Origin: Rhizobium sp. BG4 | GTDB lineage: Bacteria; Pseudomonadota; Alphaproteobacteria; Rhizobiales; Rhizobiaceae | Length of the DNA: 64,000 nt | Assembly (NCBI RefSeq): GCF_016864575.1 | Contig: NZ_CP044126.1 | Coordinates: forward strand, 186,001 to 250,000 | Direction: 5' to 3' | Part shown: piece by piece, positions 8,104 to 17,008 of the stretch | How positions within the stretch are numbered: the stretch's first letter is position 1 | How the letters are laid out: every line of letters starts with the position of its first letter | The notes under the pieces: model-generated | Databases searched by the model: none | The model's input: the letters and a program-made list of their open reading frames with translations, nothing else | What the model was told of the DNA's origin: nothing | Program-made: the position numbers and the translations under genes

Positions 8104-8598
8104 ATGCTCACATTGCCACGCCAGACTGAACGCGGCCCGCAGCGCTATGTCGCGGTGCGCCGCAAGGTTACGATGCCTTTCGGAGACGCCGTCGGCCCGG
8201 CCTCCGGAGAATTGTTCGCCGCATTCGCGAATGCCGGCGTCGCCGCCGATGGAATGGAGTTCATCAAATATAACCTGATCGACATGCCTGACCTCGAGAT
8301 CGAGATAGGGATGACGACGGATGCGGCCATCCCGCTGTCCGGCGCCTTGATGGAAGGCGAGTTGCCGGGTGGGCGCTATATCGAGACGACCTATACCGGC
8401 CCCTATGACGATCTCTACGACGTCACGGCGATGCTGATCGGCTGGGCAAAAGAGCGCGGCATTCGCTGGGACATGGAGGAAACGTCTGAGGGAGATCGCT
8501 TCGCAGCCCGGCTGGAACACTATCACAACAACCCCGTCGATGAGCCCGATCCGGCGAAGCTGCGCACCACCTTGCTGTTCAAGCTCGCCAGCGGCTAG
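8104..8598 (+). CDS. GyrI-like small-molecule-binding domain protein
   Basis: 164 residues matching the GyrI-like/SOUL effector-binding fold: YVAVRRKVTMPF at the N terminus, alternating strands, and the late YIETTYTGPYDDLYD stretch typical of the family. It has no DNA-binding domain, so it is a free-standing ligand-binding protein. The start at ATG 8104 has a strong AGAGGAGGA site; a longer frame from 8080 lacks one. It sits between the XRE regulator and a RibD-C protein on the same strand. Some free-standing family members hydrolyse cyclopropanoid toxins or bind drugs; the role here is open. Confidence 0.8.
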   Translation: MLTLPRQTERGPQRYVAVRRKVTMPFGDAVGPASGELFAAFANAGVAADGMEFIKYNLIDMPDLEIEIGMTTDAAIPLSGALMEGELPGGRYIETTYTGPYDDLYDVTAMLIGWAKERGIRWDMEETSEGDRFAARLEHYHNNPVDEPDPAKLRTTLLFKLASG

Positions 8599-8681
8599 GA
8601 TCATATCCGGGATCGCCAAAGCTCTGAACTTTCGCCGCTATCGGGCGTTTCCCCGAACGCTTTTCGAACCGAGGAAACCTG

Positions 8682-9377
8682 ATGAAGCCGCATGTGACCT
8701 GCCTGATGATGTCTTCCATAGACGGTGGCCTGCACCCGAGCACCTGGACCGACAACCCCGATGCCGGGCGCAAGGAGTGGTCGTCGATCTATGAAGAGGC
8801 GCATGAGGCGCTGCAGGGCGATGCCTGGCTCGTCGGTCGCGTCACCATGGCGGAAATGGCGAAGGGTACGCCTCATCCGCCGGCTGTTGCCGGCGACGTT
8901 AAGCGTCCGTTCCATTTCGCCCGGAAGGATGCGCCGGTCTATGCGATCGGTGTCGATCCCGGCGCGAAGCTGCATTTCAAGGCGCCTGACATCGGCGGCG
9001 ACCATGTCGTCGTGCTGCTCGGCAGTGGCGTCAGCGACAGCCATCTGGCCGAACTGGCGGGCGACGGCGTTTCCTACATGGTCTCCGATAGTCCGACGAT
9101 CGATCTCAGGGCGGCGCTTCAGACGCTGCATAGCGAGCTCGGCATCGAGCGCCTGCTGCTCGAGGGAGGGGCCGGCATCAATGGCAGCTTCCTTGCGGAG
9201 GGTCTGGTCGACGAGATCTATCTGCTGGTGGCGCCTGCTATCGACGCCACCGGCGGACAGGCGATCATCGCCTTCGAGGGCGGGCTGAAAGGGAAGGCGC
9301 AGCTGTCGCTGCAATCGGCCGAGGCACGCGAGCACGGCGTAGTCGCACTGCGCTACAAGGTGCAGTCACCCGGCTGA
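8682..9377 (+). CDS. Dihydrofolate reductase-family protein (RibD C-terminal domain)
   Basis: 231 residues with the RibD-C/DHFR-like fold: TCLMMSSIDGGL at the N terminus, the DAWLVGRVTM segment, and the signature LLLEGGAGINGSFL near residue 160, which binds NADPH and the substrate ribose in RibD. It lacks the deaminase half, so it is not a full riboflavin enzyme; stand-alone forms are generic NADPH reductases of unknown substrate. GAGG precedes ATG 8682. It converges on the antiporter gene with only three bases between the stops. Confidence 0.85.
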   Translation: MKPHVTCLMMSSIDGGLHPSTWTDNPDAGRKEWSSIYEEAHEALQGDAWLVGRVTMAEMAKGTPHPPAVAGDVKRPFHFARKDAPVYAIGVDPGAKLHFKAPDIGGDHVVVLLGSGVSDSHLAELAGDGVSYMVSDSPTIDLRAALQTLHSELGIERLLLEGGAGINGSFLAEGLVDEIYLLVAPAIDATGGQAIIAFEGGLKGKAQLSLQSAEAREHGVVALRYKVQSPG

Positions 9378-9380
9378 GCG

Positions 9381-10922
9381 TCAGCTCTCCGTGATCCGCC
9401 GCTCTTCGTCGGTGCCGACGGAGAGCTGTTTCCAGTCGAGATCCTCCTGCAGCTCGAGATATTGCGTCGGGCCGATCTGGTCGGCATCGCGCAATTCTTC
9501 GAGACGTTGGCGCTGGGCGATCACGACCGCCATCGCCAGGTTTCGGCGCCGGTCGGAGGGCGGGCGGTCAGGCATTCTGGATGCTCGGGCGCGATGATCC
9601 TTGTATACGATGCGCAAAGCGTCGGCTTCGGCGCCGGTTTCCGGTTCCAGCCGGGAAAGTGCTGCCTCGGCCAGCGATTTGCGGGCGGCCTCCAGCTCTT
9701 CCTGGACCTCGCCCTGACGGCCGAGCTTCAGGAAGTGGATCATCGGCGCCAGCGTTGCACCTTGGATGACGAGCGTCGCCAGCACTACCGAGAAGGCGGT
9801 GAGGACGACGAGATCGCGATCCGGAAAATCGGCGGGCAGGGCAAAGGCGGTCGCGAGCGTGACCAGACCGCGCATGCCGGCCCAGCCGACCAGCAGCGTC
9901 TCGCCGCGGTTGAAGGGCGCCAGCACATGGCCGCGCCGGTGGCGGTGGACGACGAGCGCATGGAACAGGAAGGCCATCGCCAGCCGTGTCGCGATAATCG
10001 CGACGACGACGATCGCGGCGAAGCTGACCGCACGCTCCAGATCCGCCGCCGACATCGCCGCAACGATGCGCCGCGCCTGCAGGCCCATCAGCAGGAAGGC
10101 GACGACGTTCAGAAGAAAGACGACCGTCGTCCAGACGGCGAAGGAATGGACGCGCATCCGCGGCGAATCCTCGACCGTCGCCAGTGTCGCGATCGTCATG
10201 GCGCTGGCGACTGTGGCAAGCACGGCGGAGAGATGCAGGTGCTCGGCAATCAGCCATGTCGCGAAGGCATAGACGAATTGCAGAAGCGTGCCGCCGACTG
10301 TGTTTTCGGTGACCGGCCTGAGGCGCGAGACGAGAAAGCCGAAGGCAATGCCGAAGAGGATGCCGCCCGGCGCCGCAAAGCCGATCCGCAAGGCAGTTTC
10401 CGTATCGAGCCCGCCGCGCGCCTGAACCGTCAGCGCCGCGCCGAACAGCAAGAGCGCTGTCGCATCGTTGAACAGGCTCTCGCCCTTGAGCAGCGCATCG
10501 ACGCGCCGCGCCACCGGCAGGTTGGAGAGCACGGCGGTCGCGGCAGCCGCATCCGGCGGTGCCACGATGGCGCCGAGCGTCACGGCGACTGCAAGCGGCA
10601 GGCCGATCGTGAAGGCATTGATGGTGACGACGACGCCTGTCGTGACCAGGATCGCGACGACGGCATAGAGAAACAGCGGCAGCAGCATGCGCCTGGCCGC
10701 GCCGAGCGGGAAATCATAGGCGGAATCGATCAGCACGGGGGCGATGAACAATGCCAGCGCCGTCGGCGGATCGATGGGGATCGTCGGGGCACCCGGCAGC
10801 ATCGCGACGCCGACGCCGGCAGCGGCCAGGATGCCCGGATAGGGCAGGCGCATGCGCCGCGTGACCTGCAAGAGCAGGATGGCAACCGCAAGCAGGGCGA
10901 CGAGCGTTTCGAAGAAGGTCAT
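9381..10922 (-). CDS. CPA1-family Na+/H+ antiporter
   Basis: Integral membrane cation/proton antiporter of 513 residues. About twelve hydrophobic segments cover residues 5-400. The ion-binding region GESLFNDATALLLFG matches the CPA1/NHE signature (E-S-L-x-N-D), and the assisting motif IVAPPDAAAATAV precedes it. A cytoplasmic, charged, helical tail of about 110 residues follows. The frame is open far upstream on this strand, but that part is antisense to the amine oxidase gene and not membrane-like. ATG 10920-10922 (MTFFETLVALLAV) is therefore chosen, although no ribosome site is evident. Confidence 0.92.
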   Translation of the reverse strand: MTFFETLVALLAVAILLLQVTRRMRLPYPGILAAAGVGVAMLPGAPTIPIDPPTALALFIAPVLIDSAYDFPLGAARRMLLPLFLYAVVAILVTTGVVVTINAFTIGLPLAVAVTLGAIVAPPDAAAATAVLSNLPVARRVDALLKGESLFNDATALLLFGAALTVQARGGLDTETALRIGFAAPGGILFGIAFGFLVSRLRPVTENTVGGTLLQFVYAFATWLIAEHLHLSAVLATVASAMTIATLATVEDSPRMRVHSFAVWTTVVFLLNVVAFLLMGLQARRIVAAMSAADLERAVSFAAIVVVAIIATRLAMAFLFHALVVHRHRRGHVLAPFNRGETLLVGWAGMRGLVTLATAFALPADFPDRDLVVLTAFSVVLATLVIQGATLAPMIHFLKLGRQGEVQEELEAARKSLAEAALSRLEPETGAEADALRIVYKDHRARASRMPDRPPSDRRRNLAMAVVIAQRQRLEELRDADQIGPTQYLELQEDLDWKQLSVGTDEERRITES

Positions 10923-11024
10923 GGCGCATAGTAGCAGCGTTTTGGCTGCGTTGAAGCCGGTCGCCTTCCTATGTAAAGTTTGCACCATATCAAGGCGATG
11001 GCATCTCGCAGAAGCGGAGCGGCG

Positions 11025-12263
11025 ATGGATTACGATGTGGCGATTGTCGGTGCAGGGGCTGCGGGGATCGCTGCGGCGCGAACGCTCGTGGCCGCCGGCC
11101 ATTCCGTCGTGCTGCTGGAGGCGAGCGACCGCGCAGGGGGGCGTGCCTGGACGATCGAGCTTGCCGGCATTCCGCTCGACATGGGCTGTGGCTGGCTGCA
11201 CTCCGCCGAGCGCAATCCGCTGGTGACGATCGGCAAGCAAGCCAATTTCACCATCGAGCAGGGGCCGACGGCCTGGAAGACGCAATGGCGCGATCTCGGT
11301 TTTCCGCCCGCCGACCAGGCGGCGGCAGACGCCGCCTGGAATGCGCTGGACGAGCGCTTGAAGTCGGATCCTCCTGCGAGTGACCGGGCTTCCGACGCCC
11401 TGGAGCCGGGCGGGCGATGGAATGCCTACTGCAACTCGCTCAGCGGCTATATGAACGGCGCGGCGCTCGACCGGCTGTCGATCACCGATTTCCTCGCCTA
11501 TGACAACGCCGCCTCTGATGCCAACTGGCGGGTGCATGAAGGCTATGGAGGCCTGATTGCGGCGGCCATGCCGAAGGCCGAGCTCCGGCTCTCGACGCCC
11601 GTCCGCCGCATTCTGCTGGATGGGCAGGGTGTCAGGCTGGAAACGGATCGAGGTGCGATCAGGGCCCGCGCTGCAATCGTCACGGTTTCGACCAATGTGC
11701 TGGCGGGCGGGGCGATCGGCTTTGACGCCGGAGCTGACGACCACCTCCATGCCGCAAGCCAGCTGCCGCTTGGTCTCGCCGACAAGCTGTTTTTCGAACT
11801 CAAGGGCAATCACGGTTTTGAGGCGGAAACCCATCTGCTTGGCGATCCCCAGAACCCGGAGACCGGCAGTTACTATATCCGTCCGCTGGGGCGGCCGGTG
11901 CTCGAAGGCTTCTTCGGCGGAGCGGGTGCGGTGGTGATCGAGCGCGCCGGTCTCCTCGATGCCTTCGCCTTCGCGCTGGAGCAGCTTTCTTCGCTGCTCG
12001 GAAGCGGCATCCGCAAACATCTGCTGCCGCTTGCGGCATCGTCCTGGTGCCGGACGGATTGGATCGGCGGCTCCTATAGCCACGCCCTGCCCGGGCAGGC
12101 GAGCCAGAGGCAGGTGCTGGCGCGGCCGGTCGGCGACCGGCTGTTCTTTGCCGGCGAGGCAACGCACCGCACGGATTTTTCGACGGCGCATGGTGCATGG
12201 GAAAGCGGCATACGGGCCGCCGGCGAGGCCGTCGAAGTGCTCGGCAATCCTGCCCTGAAATGA
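11025..12263 (+). CDS. FAD-dependent amine oxidase (flavin monoamine oxidase family)
   Basis: 412 residues. The N-terminal Rossmann motif VAIVGAGAAGIAAARTL is followed by LLEASDRAGGRAWT (second FAD-binding strand and GGR motif). The C-terminal FAD motif is LFFAGEATHRTDFSTAHGAWESG, so cofactor binding is complete. Such enzymes oxidise primary or secondary amines to imines with O2 as acceptor. The substrate cannot be read from sequence and no amine transporter is adjacent. ATG 11025 has GGAG six bases upstream; an earlier in-frame ATG (10980) would add a non-family leader. It is divergent from the antiporter gene and ends at a hairpin. Confidence 0.9.
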   Translation: MDYDVAIVGAGAAGIAAARTLVAAGHSVVLLEASDRAGGRAWTIELAGIPLDMGCGWLHSAERNPLVTIGKQANFTIEQGPTAWKTQWRDLGFPPADQAAADAAWNALDERLKSDPPASDRASDALEPGGRWNAYCNSLSGYMNGAALDRLSITDFLAYDNAASDANWRVHEGYGGLIAAAMPKAELRLSTPVRRILLDGQGVRLETDRGAIRARAAIVTVSTNVLAGGAIGFDAGADDHLHAASQLPLGLADKLFFELKGNHGFEAETHLLGDPQNPETGSYYIRPLGRPVLEGFFGGAGAVVIERAGLLDAFAFALEQLSSLLGSGIRKHLLPLAASSWCRTDWIGGSYSHALPGQASQRQVLARPVGDRLFFAGEATHRTDFSTAHGAWESGIRAAGEAVEVLGNPALK

Positions 12264-12267
12264 GAAG

Positions 12268-12288
12268 CGGCGGGCTGTTTACCCGCCG
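12268..12288 (+). terminator. Rho-independent terminator-like hairpin
   Basis: Stem 12268-12274 with 12282-12288 (7 GC pairs), followed by TCCCATCTTTTA, five bases after the amine oxidase stop. Confidence 0.55.
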
Positions 12289-12297
12289 TCCCATCTT

Positions 12298-13056
12298 TTA
12301 TTTGCCGGCCTCTTTCGCAGCCTCTTCAATCACTTCCGCGACTTTCTGCGCTCGCGATGCGAAGACGGCGTGGCTTGCCTTGATCTCCGTCACCTTGCTG
12401 CCGGCGCGCTTGGCCATGTCCCGCTCCAGGTCGGGATTGATGGAGCGATCCTCTGTCGCAACGACGGTCCAGCTCTTCTTCGCGCGCCAGGCAGGATCGC
12501 CGACCTTGGCGGTAAAGGCTTCCTTGGCGGCGAAGACCTGCGACTTTGCCATGAAGGCTGCCTCGTCCTTGGGCAGGTCTGCGGCAAAGTCGGCGGCGAA
12601 GGCCGCGGGATCGAGGTAGAGATACTTGCCGTCCTTGGTCTCCCTGATGTTCATGCCGCCCGCCGGTTTCGAGCTTGCGAGGCCGATCAGGCTTTCGCCC
12701 TTGTCCGGCTGGAAAGCGGCGACATAGACGAGGCCCGCGACATCGGGCCGGTTTCCGGCTTCGGTGATGACCATGCCGCCATAGCTGTGGCCGACGAGGA
12801 GGGATGGACCGCTCTGCAGGTCGAGGACGCGGTTGGTGGCGGCGACGTCGTCGGCGAGCGAGGTGATCGGCTCCTGGACGATGGTGACGTTGAAGCCGCG
12901 CCTTTCGAGGATCTCGGTGGCCTTCTGCCAGCCCGATCCGTCAGCGAGAGCGCCGTGGACGATGACGATATTCTTGATCTCGGCCCCCTGGGCGGTGAAG
13001 GCGGCGGCGCTGATTGCTAAGGCGAGAGCGACGGTGGAGAGCGTGCGGTTGGTCAT
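12298..13056 (-). CDS. Exported alpha/beta hydrolase (Ser nucleophile)
   Basis: 252 residues. A Sec signal peptide (MTNRTLSTVALALAISAAAF, likely cleavage after AQGA) leads into an alpha/beta hydrolase core. The oxyanion motif VIVHGALADGSGW and nucleophile elbow VGHSYGG (S91) are intact, and the late His is in IKASHAVF. AAGGAG precedes ATG 13054-13056; a longer frame from 13092 is less likely. It lies 42 bases downstream of the DipZ gene on the same strand, so the two are probably cotranscribed. Close relatives include aryl-ester and lactone hydrolases; the substrate is unknown. Confidence 0.87.
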   Translation of the reverse strand: MTNRTLSTVALALAISAAAFTAQGAEIKNIVIVHGALADGSGWQKATEILERRGFNVTIVQEPITSLADDVAATNRVLDLQSGPSLLVGHSYGGMVITEAGNRPDVAGLVYVAAFQPDKGESLIGLASSKPAGGMNIRETKDGKYLYLDPAAFAADFAADLPKDEAAFMAKSQVFAAKEAFTAKVGDPAWRAKKSWTVVATEDRSINPDLERDMAKRAGSKVTEIKASHAVFASRAQKVAEVIEEAAKEAGK

Positions 13057-13098
13057 GGAAGAAACTCCTTTTCTGGGTTGGGAAATGCGCATTGACGG

Positions 13099-14868
13099 TT
13101 AGCCGAAGGTGAAGGCGTAGGCGGCGACGCCGGGATCGAGGAAGCGGATCTCGAAGTTGCGGGCTTCGACCTCGCCGCTCTGCCGGACCAGCTGGTAGAG
13201 CTTTGTCGACGTGACGATGCCGTTGCCGTTTTCGTCGGTATCGGTGCCATGATTGGCGCCCGGCGCCTTGCCGTCGACCGTCACCTGGAAGCGAACCGGC
13301 TTGCCGTCAGCGCCGGGTCCGAGAACGAGATGCAGGTCGCGGGCACTGAAGCGGTAACTGATGCCGCCATCGGCGGCATCGAGGCTGGCGGCTTCCGGAC
13401 CCACGGTCCAGCGCCCTGAAAAGCTCCATTCGTTCAGGCCGAGGGAGCCTGCGCTGTAGTCGCGCGGGGTGTCCGCTGCGATACCGCCGGGGGAAGCGAA
13501 GTTCGAGGCCTGCTGGTAGCCGATATAGGTCTCGCCGGAGCGGACATGAGGCAGGTCCGGGCTTGCCTCGGCGCCCTTGGCATCGGGTGTGACGGCGGCG
13601 CTCGATGCCATCTGGCTTCCGGCCTCGTGCAGCAGGTCCTGGATCGCCTTTTCGGTGTGGCGGTAGTTGCCCTCGCCGAAATGGGTGTAGCGGATCTGGC
13701 CGTTGGCATCGATCAGGTAGTGGGCCGGCCAGTAGTTGTTCTGGAAGGCGCGCCAGATCTTGTAGTCGTTATCGATGGCAACGGGATACTTGATGCCGAA
13801 ATCGCCAACCGCCTTGCGAACATTGTCGATGTTTTTCTCGAAGGCGAATTCCGGAGCGTGGACGCCGATGACGACGAGGCCCTTGTCTGCGTACTTTTCG
13901 GCCCAGGCGCGGACATAAGGCGTGGTGCGGATGCAGTTGATGCAGGAATAGGTCCAGAAATCCACGAGCACGACCTTGCCGCGAAGTGCTTCCTTAGTGA
14001 GCGGCCCGGAATTCAGCCACTGCACGGCGCCATCGAGCGACGGGGCAGGGCCTTCGACCGGCAGATCGCTCTTGAACGGTTGCCCTGTGTCGGCGACGGT
14101 ATCGATCATCGCGCCGTCGCTGGCAACTTCGGGACCAGACTGCGGCTTGACGTGCAGACGGTCGAGGACGGCCTGTTCCAGAGTGGTGGTGCTGGCATAG
14201 GAGAAGCGCGACAGCAGGCTGGTATCGAGACCGAGCGCAATGATGGTGACACCGGCGAGAACGGCAGCACCCAGCGCCTGACGGATCCGTTCGCTGACGC
14301 CGAGCGACCGCTTCATGGCAGCAAAGACACGGCCACCGACGAGAAGCGCTGTCGCAAGCGAGCTGGCTGCACCAGCGGCATAGGCAAGCAACAGAAAGGT
14401 CGTCTGCAGATTGGCGCCCTGGAGGGCGGCACCCGTCAGCACCAGGCCGAGGATCGGCCCGGCGCAGGGCGCCCAGAGCAGGCCCGTCGCAACACCCAGA
14501 AGCAGCGAGCTTGCCGGAGAGGCGGTGGCGCCATTGCCCGAGGCATTGAGCAGCGTGTTGCCGAAATCGACGACGGGCTGGGTAATGCCGCCGGCAACGC
14601 GCGGCGAGAGCAGGCTGACACCGAAGATAGCGAGCAGCAATAGAGCGGCAAGCCGGCCATATTCATTGGCGTTGATCGCCCAGCTGCCGCCGACGGCCGC
14701 GAGTGTGGCGACCAGCGCAAAAGTGCCGGCCATGCCTGCCAGCATCGGCAGCGTGCTTCTGAAGAAGGGCTGGCCGGCGCGGGCGAAGACGAAGGGCAGG
14801 ATGGGGAGGATGCAGGGGCTGAGGATCGTCAGCGCGCCTCCGAGATAGGCAATGATAAGAAGCGTCAT
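13099..14868 (-). CDS. DipZ-type CcdA/thioredoxin fusion, thiol-disulfide exchange protein
   Basis: 589 residues in three parts. Residues 1-220 are a CcdA-like membrane domain with the redox cysteines C19 (LSPCILP) and C135 (WAPCAGP). Residues about 270-420 are a TlpA/AhpC-like thioredoxin domain with C309-I-N-C312 (FWTYSCINCIRT). Residues about 440-589 form the beta-rich C-terminal domain found in DipZ proteins. The family carries electrons from cytoplasmic thioredoxin to periplasmic targets. The frame is open to 15075, but ATG 14866-14868 with GGAAGGA upstream fits the CcdA start. It is divergent from the Tat-exported hydrolase, with phased repeats between them. Confidence 0.93.
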   Translation of the reverse strand: MTLLIIAYLGGALTILSPCILPILPFVFARAGQPFFRSTLPMLAGMAGTFALVATLAAVGGSWAINANEYGRLAALLLLAIFGVSLLSPRVAGGITQPVVDFGNTLLNASGNGATASPASSLLLGVATGLLWAPCAGPILGLVLTGAALQGANLQTTFLLLAYAAGAASSLATALLVGGRVFAAMKRSLGVSERIRQALGAAVLAGVTIIALGLDTSLLSRFSYASTTTLEQAVLDRLHVKPQSGPEVASDGAMIDTVADTGQPFKSDLPVEGPAPSLDGAVQWLNSGPLTKEALRGKVVLVDFWTYSCINCIRTTPYVRAWAEKYADKGLVVIGVHAPEFAFEKNIDNVRKAVGDFGIKYPVAIDNDYKIWRAFQNNYWPAHYLIDANGQIRYTHFGEGNYRHTEKAIQDLLHEAGSQMASSAAVTPDAKGAEASPDLPHVRSGETYIGYQQASNFASPGGIAADTPRDYSAGSLGLNEWSFSGRWTVGPEAASLDAADGGISYRFSARDLHLVLGPGADGKPVRFQVTVDGKAPGANHGTDTDENGNGIVTSTKLYQLVRQSGEVEARNFEIRFLDPGVAAYAFTFG

Positions 14869-14934
14869 GGTCGGGTCCTTCCGCTTGGTTGCTCGTGGCC
14901 TTTGCCAGCGATGCAGCGAAACTGAAGGGGCGAC

Positions 14935-15073
14935 GTATCCCGGATGTGTCTGCAATCCGGCAGAAATGTACCGCAATGTAGCGGGCTGCAGCGAATTGTA
15001 TCGGAATGTATCTGCAGGCCTCCACGCTACAAAGGCATGCATAAAACCGTGGTCCGCGACACATCGGGGATAC
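14935..15073. promoter_or_regulatory. Phased GTATCC-like half-site array, dipZ/hydrolase promoter region
   Basis: Half-sites of type (A)TG-TA-YCS begin at 14935, 14946, 14968, 14978, 14998 and 15008 on the plus strand. They fall in three pairs of 10-11 bp spacing, one or two helical turns apart. Weaker copies fit the empty steps near 14957 and 14988. A further pair with 11-bp spacing lies in the opposite orientation (GTATCC ending at 15073, GTGTCG ending at 15062, read on the minus strand). Direct half-sites one helical turn apart are typical targets of OmpR-type regulators, one of which is encoded at 16268. Confidence 0.6.
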
Positions 15074-15126
15074 ATCCGGACTGTCTTTTGCTCATCATCA
15101 ACAGTTCAGGAAACGGAGAGAAAACA

Positions 15127-16170
15127 ATGTCCGAGGAAATCAACCACCAGCGCCGCCGCTTCTTTGGTGTAGCCGCAATGACCGTCGCAGCCGTCGAGTT
15201 CGGTATCGGCAGCGTCGCAAGTGCTGCGCAGGCCGCAGCGCCGGCTTCGCCCGCCGTCAAGGCAGGCCGCAACGGCTTTTCAGCCTTGAAGCAGATCCGC
15301 GCCGGCGTGCTTGATATCGGCTATGCCGAGGAAGGTCCCGCCGATGGTCCGGCCGTCCTCCTGCTGCATGGCTGGCCCTATGACATCTACAGTTTCGCCG
15401 ATGTGGCGCCTCGTCTTGCCGCCAAGGGCTACCGGGTGATCATTCCCTATCTACGCGGCTACGGCACCACCCGCTTCGTTTCGGAAAAGACCAAGCGTAA
15501 CGGCCAGCAGGCCGCACTCGCCGCCGACATGATCGCACTGATGGATGCGCTTCATATCGAGAAGGCTGTCGTCGGCGGTTATGATTGGGGTGGCCGCACC
15601 GTCAATATCATGGCGGCTCTCTGGCCGGAGCGCTGCAAGGCGATGGTCTCGGTCAGCGGCTATCTGATCGGCAGCCAGGAAGCCAACAAGAAGCCGCTTC
15701 CGCCGAAGGCCGAGCTTGCCTGGTGGTATCAGTTCTATTTCGCGACCGAGCGCGGCCGTCAGGGCTACGACGCCAACCGCCGCGAGTTCTCGAAGCTGAT
15801 CTGGCATACCGCATCGCCGACCTGGAATTTCGACGACGAAACCTTCAACCGCTCGGCCGACGCTTTCGACAATCCCGATCATGTGGCGATCGTTATCCAC
15901 AATTACCGCTGGCGCCTCGGACTGGTGAAGGGCGAGGCAAAGTACGATGCCTATGAAGCCGTGCTGGCCAAGGGTCCGGTCATCTCGATCCCGACCATCA
16001 CCATGGAAGGCGACGCCAATGGTGCGCCGCATCCGGAACCCTCGGCCTATGCCGCGAAGTTCTCGGGACGCTACGAACACCGCACGATCTCGGGCGGTAT
16101 CGGTCACAATCTGCCGCAGGAGGCCCCGGAAGCCTTCGCGCAGGCGATCCTGGATGTTGATCGTTTCTAG
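15127..16170 (+). CDS. Tat-exported alpha/beta hydrolase, epoxide hydrolase-like
   Basis: 347 residues. The N terminus has a twin-arginine signal (QRRRFFGVAAM, cleavage near ASAAQA), so a folded enzyme is sent to the periplasm. The catalytic core has the oxyanion motif LLLHGWPYD and the elbow GGYDWGG with D153. An Asp nucleophile together with HGWP points to the epoxide hydrolase/haloalkane dehalogenase group rather than an esterase; the His is in GGIGHNLPQ. ATG 15127 has GGAGAGAA upstream; the frame is open earlier but without the Tat start. It precedes the two-component genes and faces dipZ across a shared regulatory region. Confidence 0.88.
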   Translation: MSEEINHQRRRFFGVAAMTVAAVEFGIGSVASAAQAAAPASPAVKAGRNGFSALKQIRAGVLDIGYAEEGPADGPAVLLLHGWPYDIYSFADVAPRLAAKGYRVIIPYLRGYGTTRFVSEKTKRNGQQAALAADMIALMDALHIEKAVVGGYDWGGRTVNIMAALWPERCKAMVSVSGYLIGSQEANKKPLPPKAELAWWYQFYFATERGRQGYDANRREFSKLIWHTASPTWNFDDETFNRSADAFDNPDHVAIVIHNYRWRLGLVKGEAKYDAYEAVLAKGPVISIPTITMEGDANGAPHPEPSAYAAKFSGRYEHRTISGGIGHNLPQEAPEAFAQAILDVDRF

Positions 16171-16194
16171 ATCGAATATAGGGTGTCACGAATC

Positions 16195-16236
16195 CCGCAC
16201 CATCCTGCTACCCGAGACGTTAGCGGGACGGTGCGG
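16195..16236. other. Imperfect hairpin between hydrolase and response-regulator genes
   Basis: Arms 16195-16209 and 16222-16236 match at 13 of 15 positions around a 12-base loop. No T-run follows. It may attenuate read-through into the two-component genes. Confidence 0.4.
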
Positions 16237-16267
16237 ATTGCCCGCATTGGAGGTTGCCGAAAGCGCC

Positions 16268-17008
16268 ATGGAGCATGTCGACCATATCCTGATCGTCGAT
16301 GACGACAGGGAAATCCGCGAGCTCGTTTCGAGCTATCTGAAGAAGAACGGGCTGCGCGCCACCGCCGTTGCCGACGGGCGCCAGATGCGGAGCTTTCTCG
16401 AAGCCAATGCGGTCGACCTGATCATCCTCGATGTGATGATGCCGGGAGACGACGGTCTGGTGCTGTGCCGGGAACTGCGCGCCGGCAAGCACAAGGCGAC
16501 GCCGATCCTGATGCTGACGGCGCGCAGCGACGAGATGGACCGCATTCTCGGGCTCGAAATGGGCGCCGACGATTATCTGCCGAAGCCTTTCGCGGCGCGA
16601 GAACTGCTGGCGCGCATCAAGGCCGTTCTGCGCCGCACGCGCATGCTGCCGCCGAATTTCCAGGTGAGCGAGGCCGGCCAGATGCTGAGCTTCGGCGAAT
16701 GGCGTCTGGATACGGTCGCGCGCCACCTGCTCGACAAGGAGGGCACGACGATTGCGCTGAGCGGCGCCGAATACCGGCTCCTGCGCGTTTTCATCGATCA
16801 CCCGCAGCGGGTTCTCAATCGCGATCAGCTGCTGAACCTCACCCAGGGGCGCGATGCGGAGCTCTTCGACCGTTCGATAGACCTGCTCGTCAGCCGCCTG
16901 AGGCAGCGGCTCGGCGACGATGCGCGTGAGCCGATCTATATCAAGACGGTGCGCAGCGAGGGCTACGTTTTCTCCGTGCCGATCGAGATTTCGGAGTTGC
17001 GGCAATGA
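16268..17008 (+). CDS. OmpR-family response regulator
   Basis: 246 residues: a receiver (about 5-120) with acidic pair D11-D12, phospho-acceptor D55 (IILDVMMPGDDG) and lysine in YLPKPF. A winged-helix output domain (about 145-240) ends in the family-typical IKTVRSEGYVFSVP. ATG 16268 is used; a GGAGG lies about a dozen bases upstream and the frame is open much further, but that part is antisense or overlapping. The stop overlaps the kinase start (ATGA at 17005-17008), so the pair is translationally coupled. The nearby phased direct repeats are its likely binding sites. Confidence 0.93.
   Translation: MEHVDHILIVDDDREIRELVSSYLKKNGLRATAVADGRQMRSFLEANAVDLIILDVMMPGDDGLVLCRELRAGKHKATPILMLTARSDEMDRILGLEMGADDYLPKPFAARELLARIKAVLRRTRMLPPNFQVSEAGQMLSFGEWRLDTVARHLLDKEGTTIALSGAEYRLLRVFIDHPQRVLNRDQLLNLTQGRDAELFDRSIDLLVSRLRQRLGDDAREPIYIKTVRSEGYVFSVPIEISELRQ

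Noticed and set aside
10923..12191. Upstream continuation of the Na+/H+ antiporter frame to over 900 codons
   Set aside because: The extra 420 residues are antisense to the amine oxidase gene, hydrophilic and low-complexity; the transporter start at 10922 fits the family.
13546..14643. 365-codon plus-strand frame inside the dipZ region
   Set aside because: Shadow of the DipZ gene, with no ribosome site and no recognisable domain.
14935..15013. Repeat array considered as a CRISPR or tandem repeat
   Set aside because: Units are 6-9 bp half-sites at 10-11 bp steps with no spacers of CRISPR length; a regulator-binding array explains it better.
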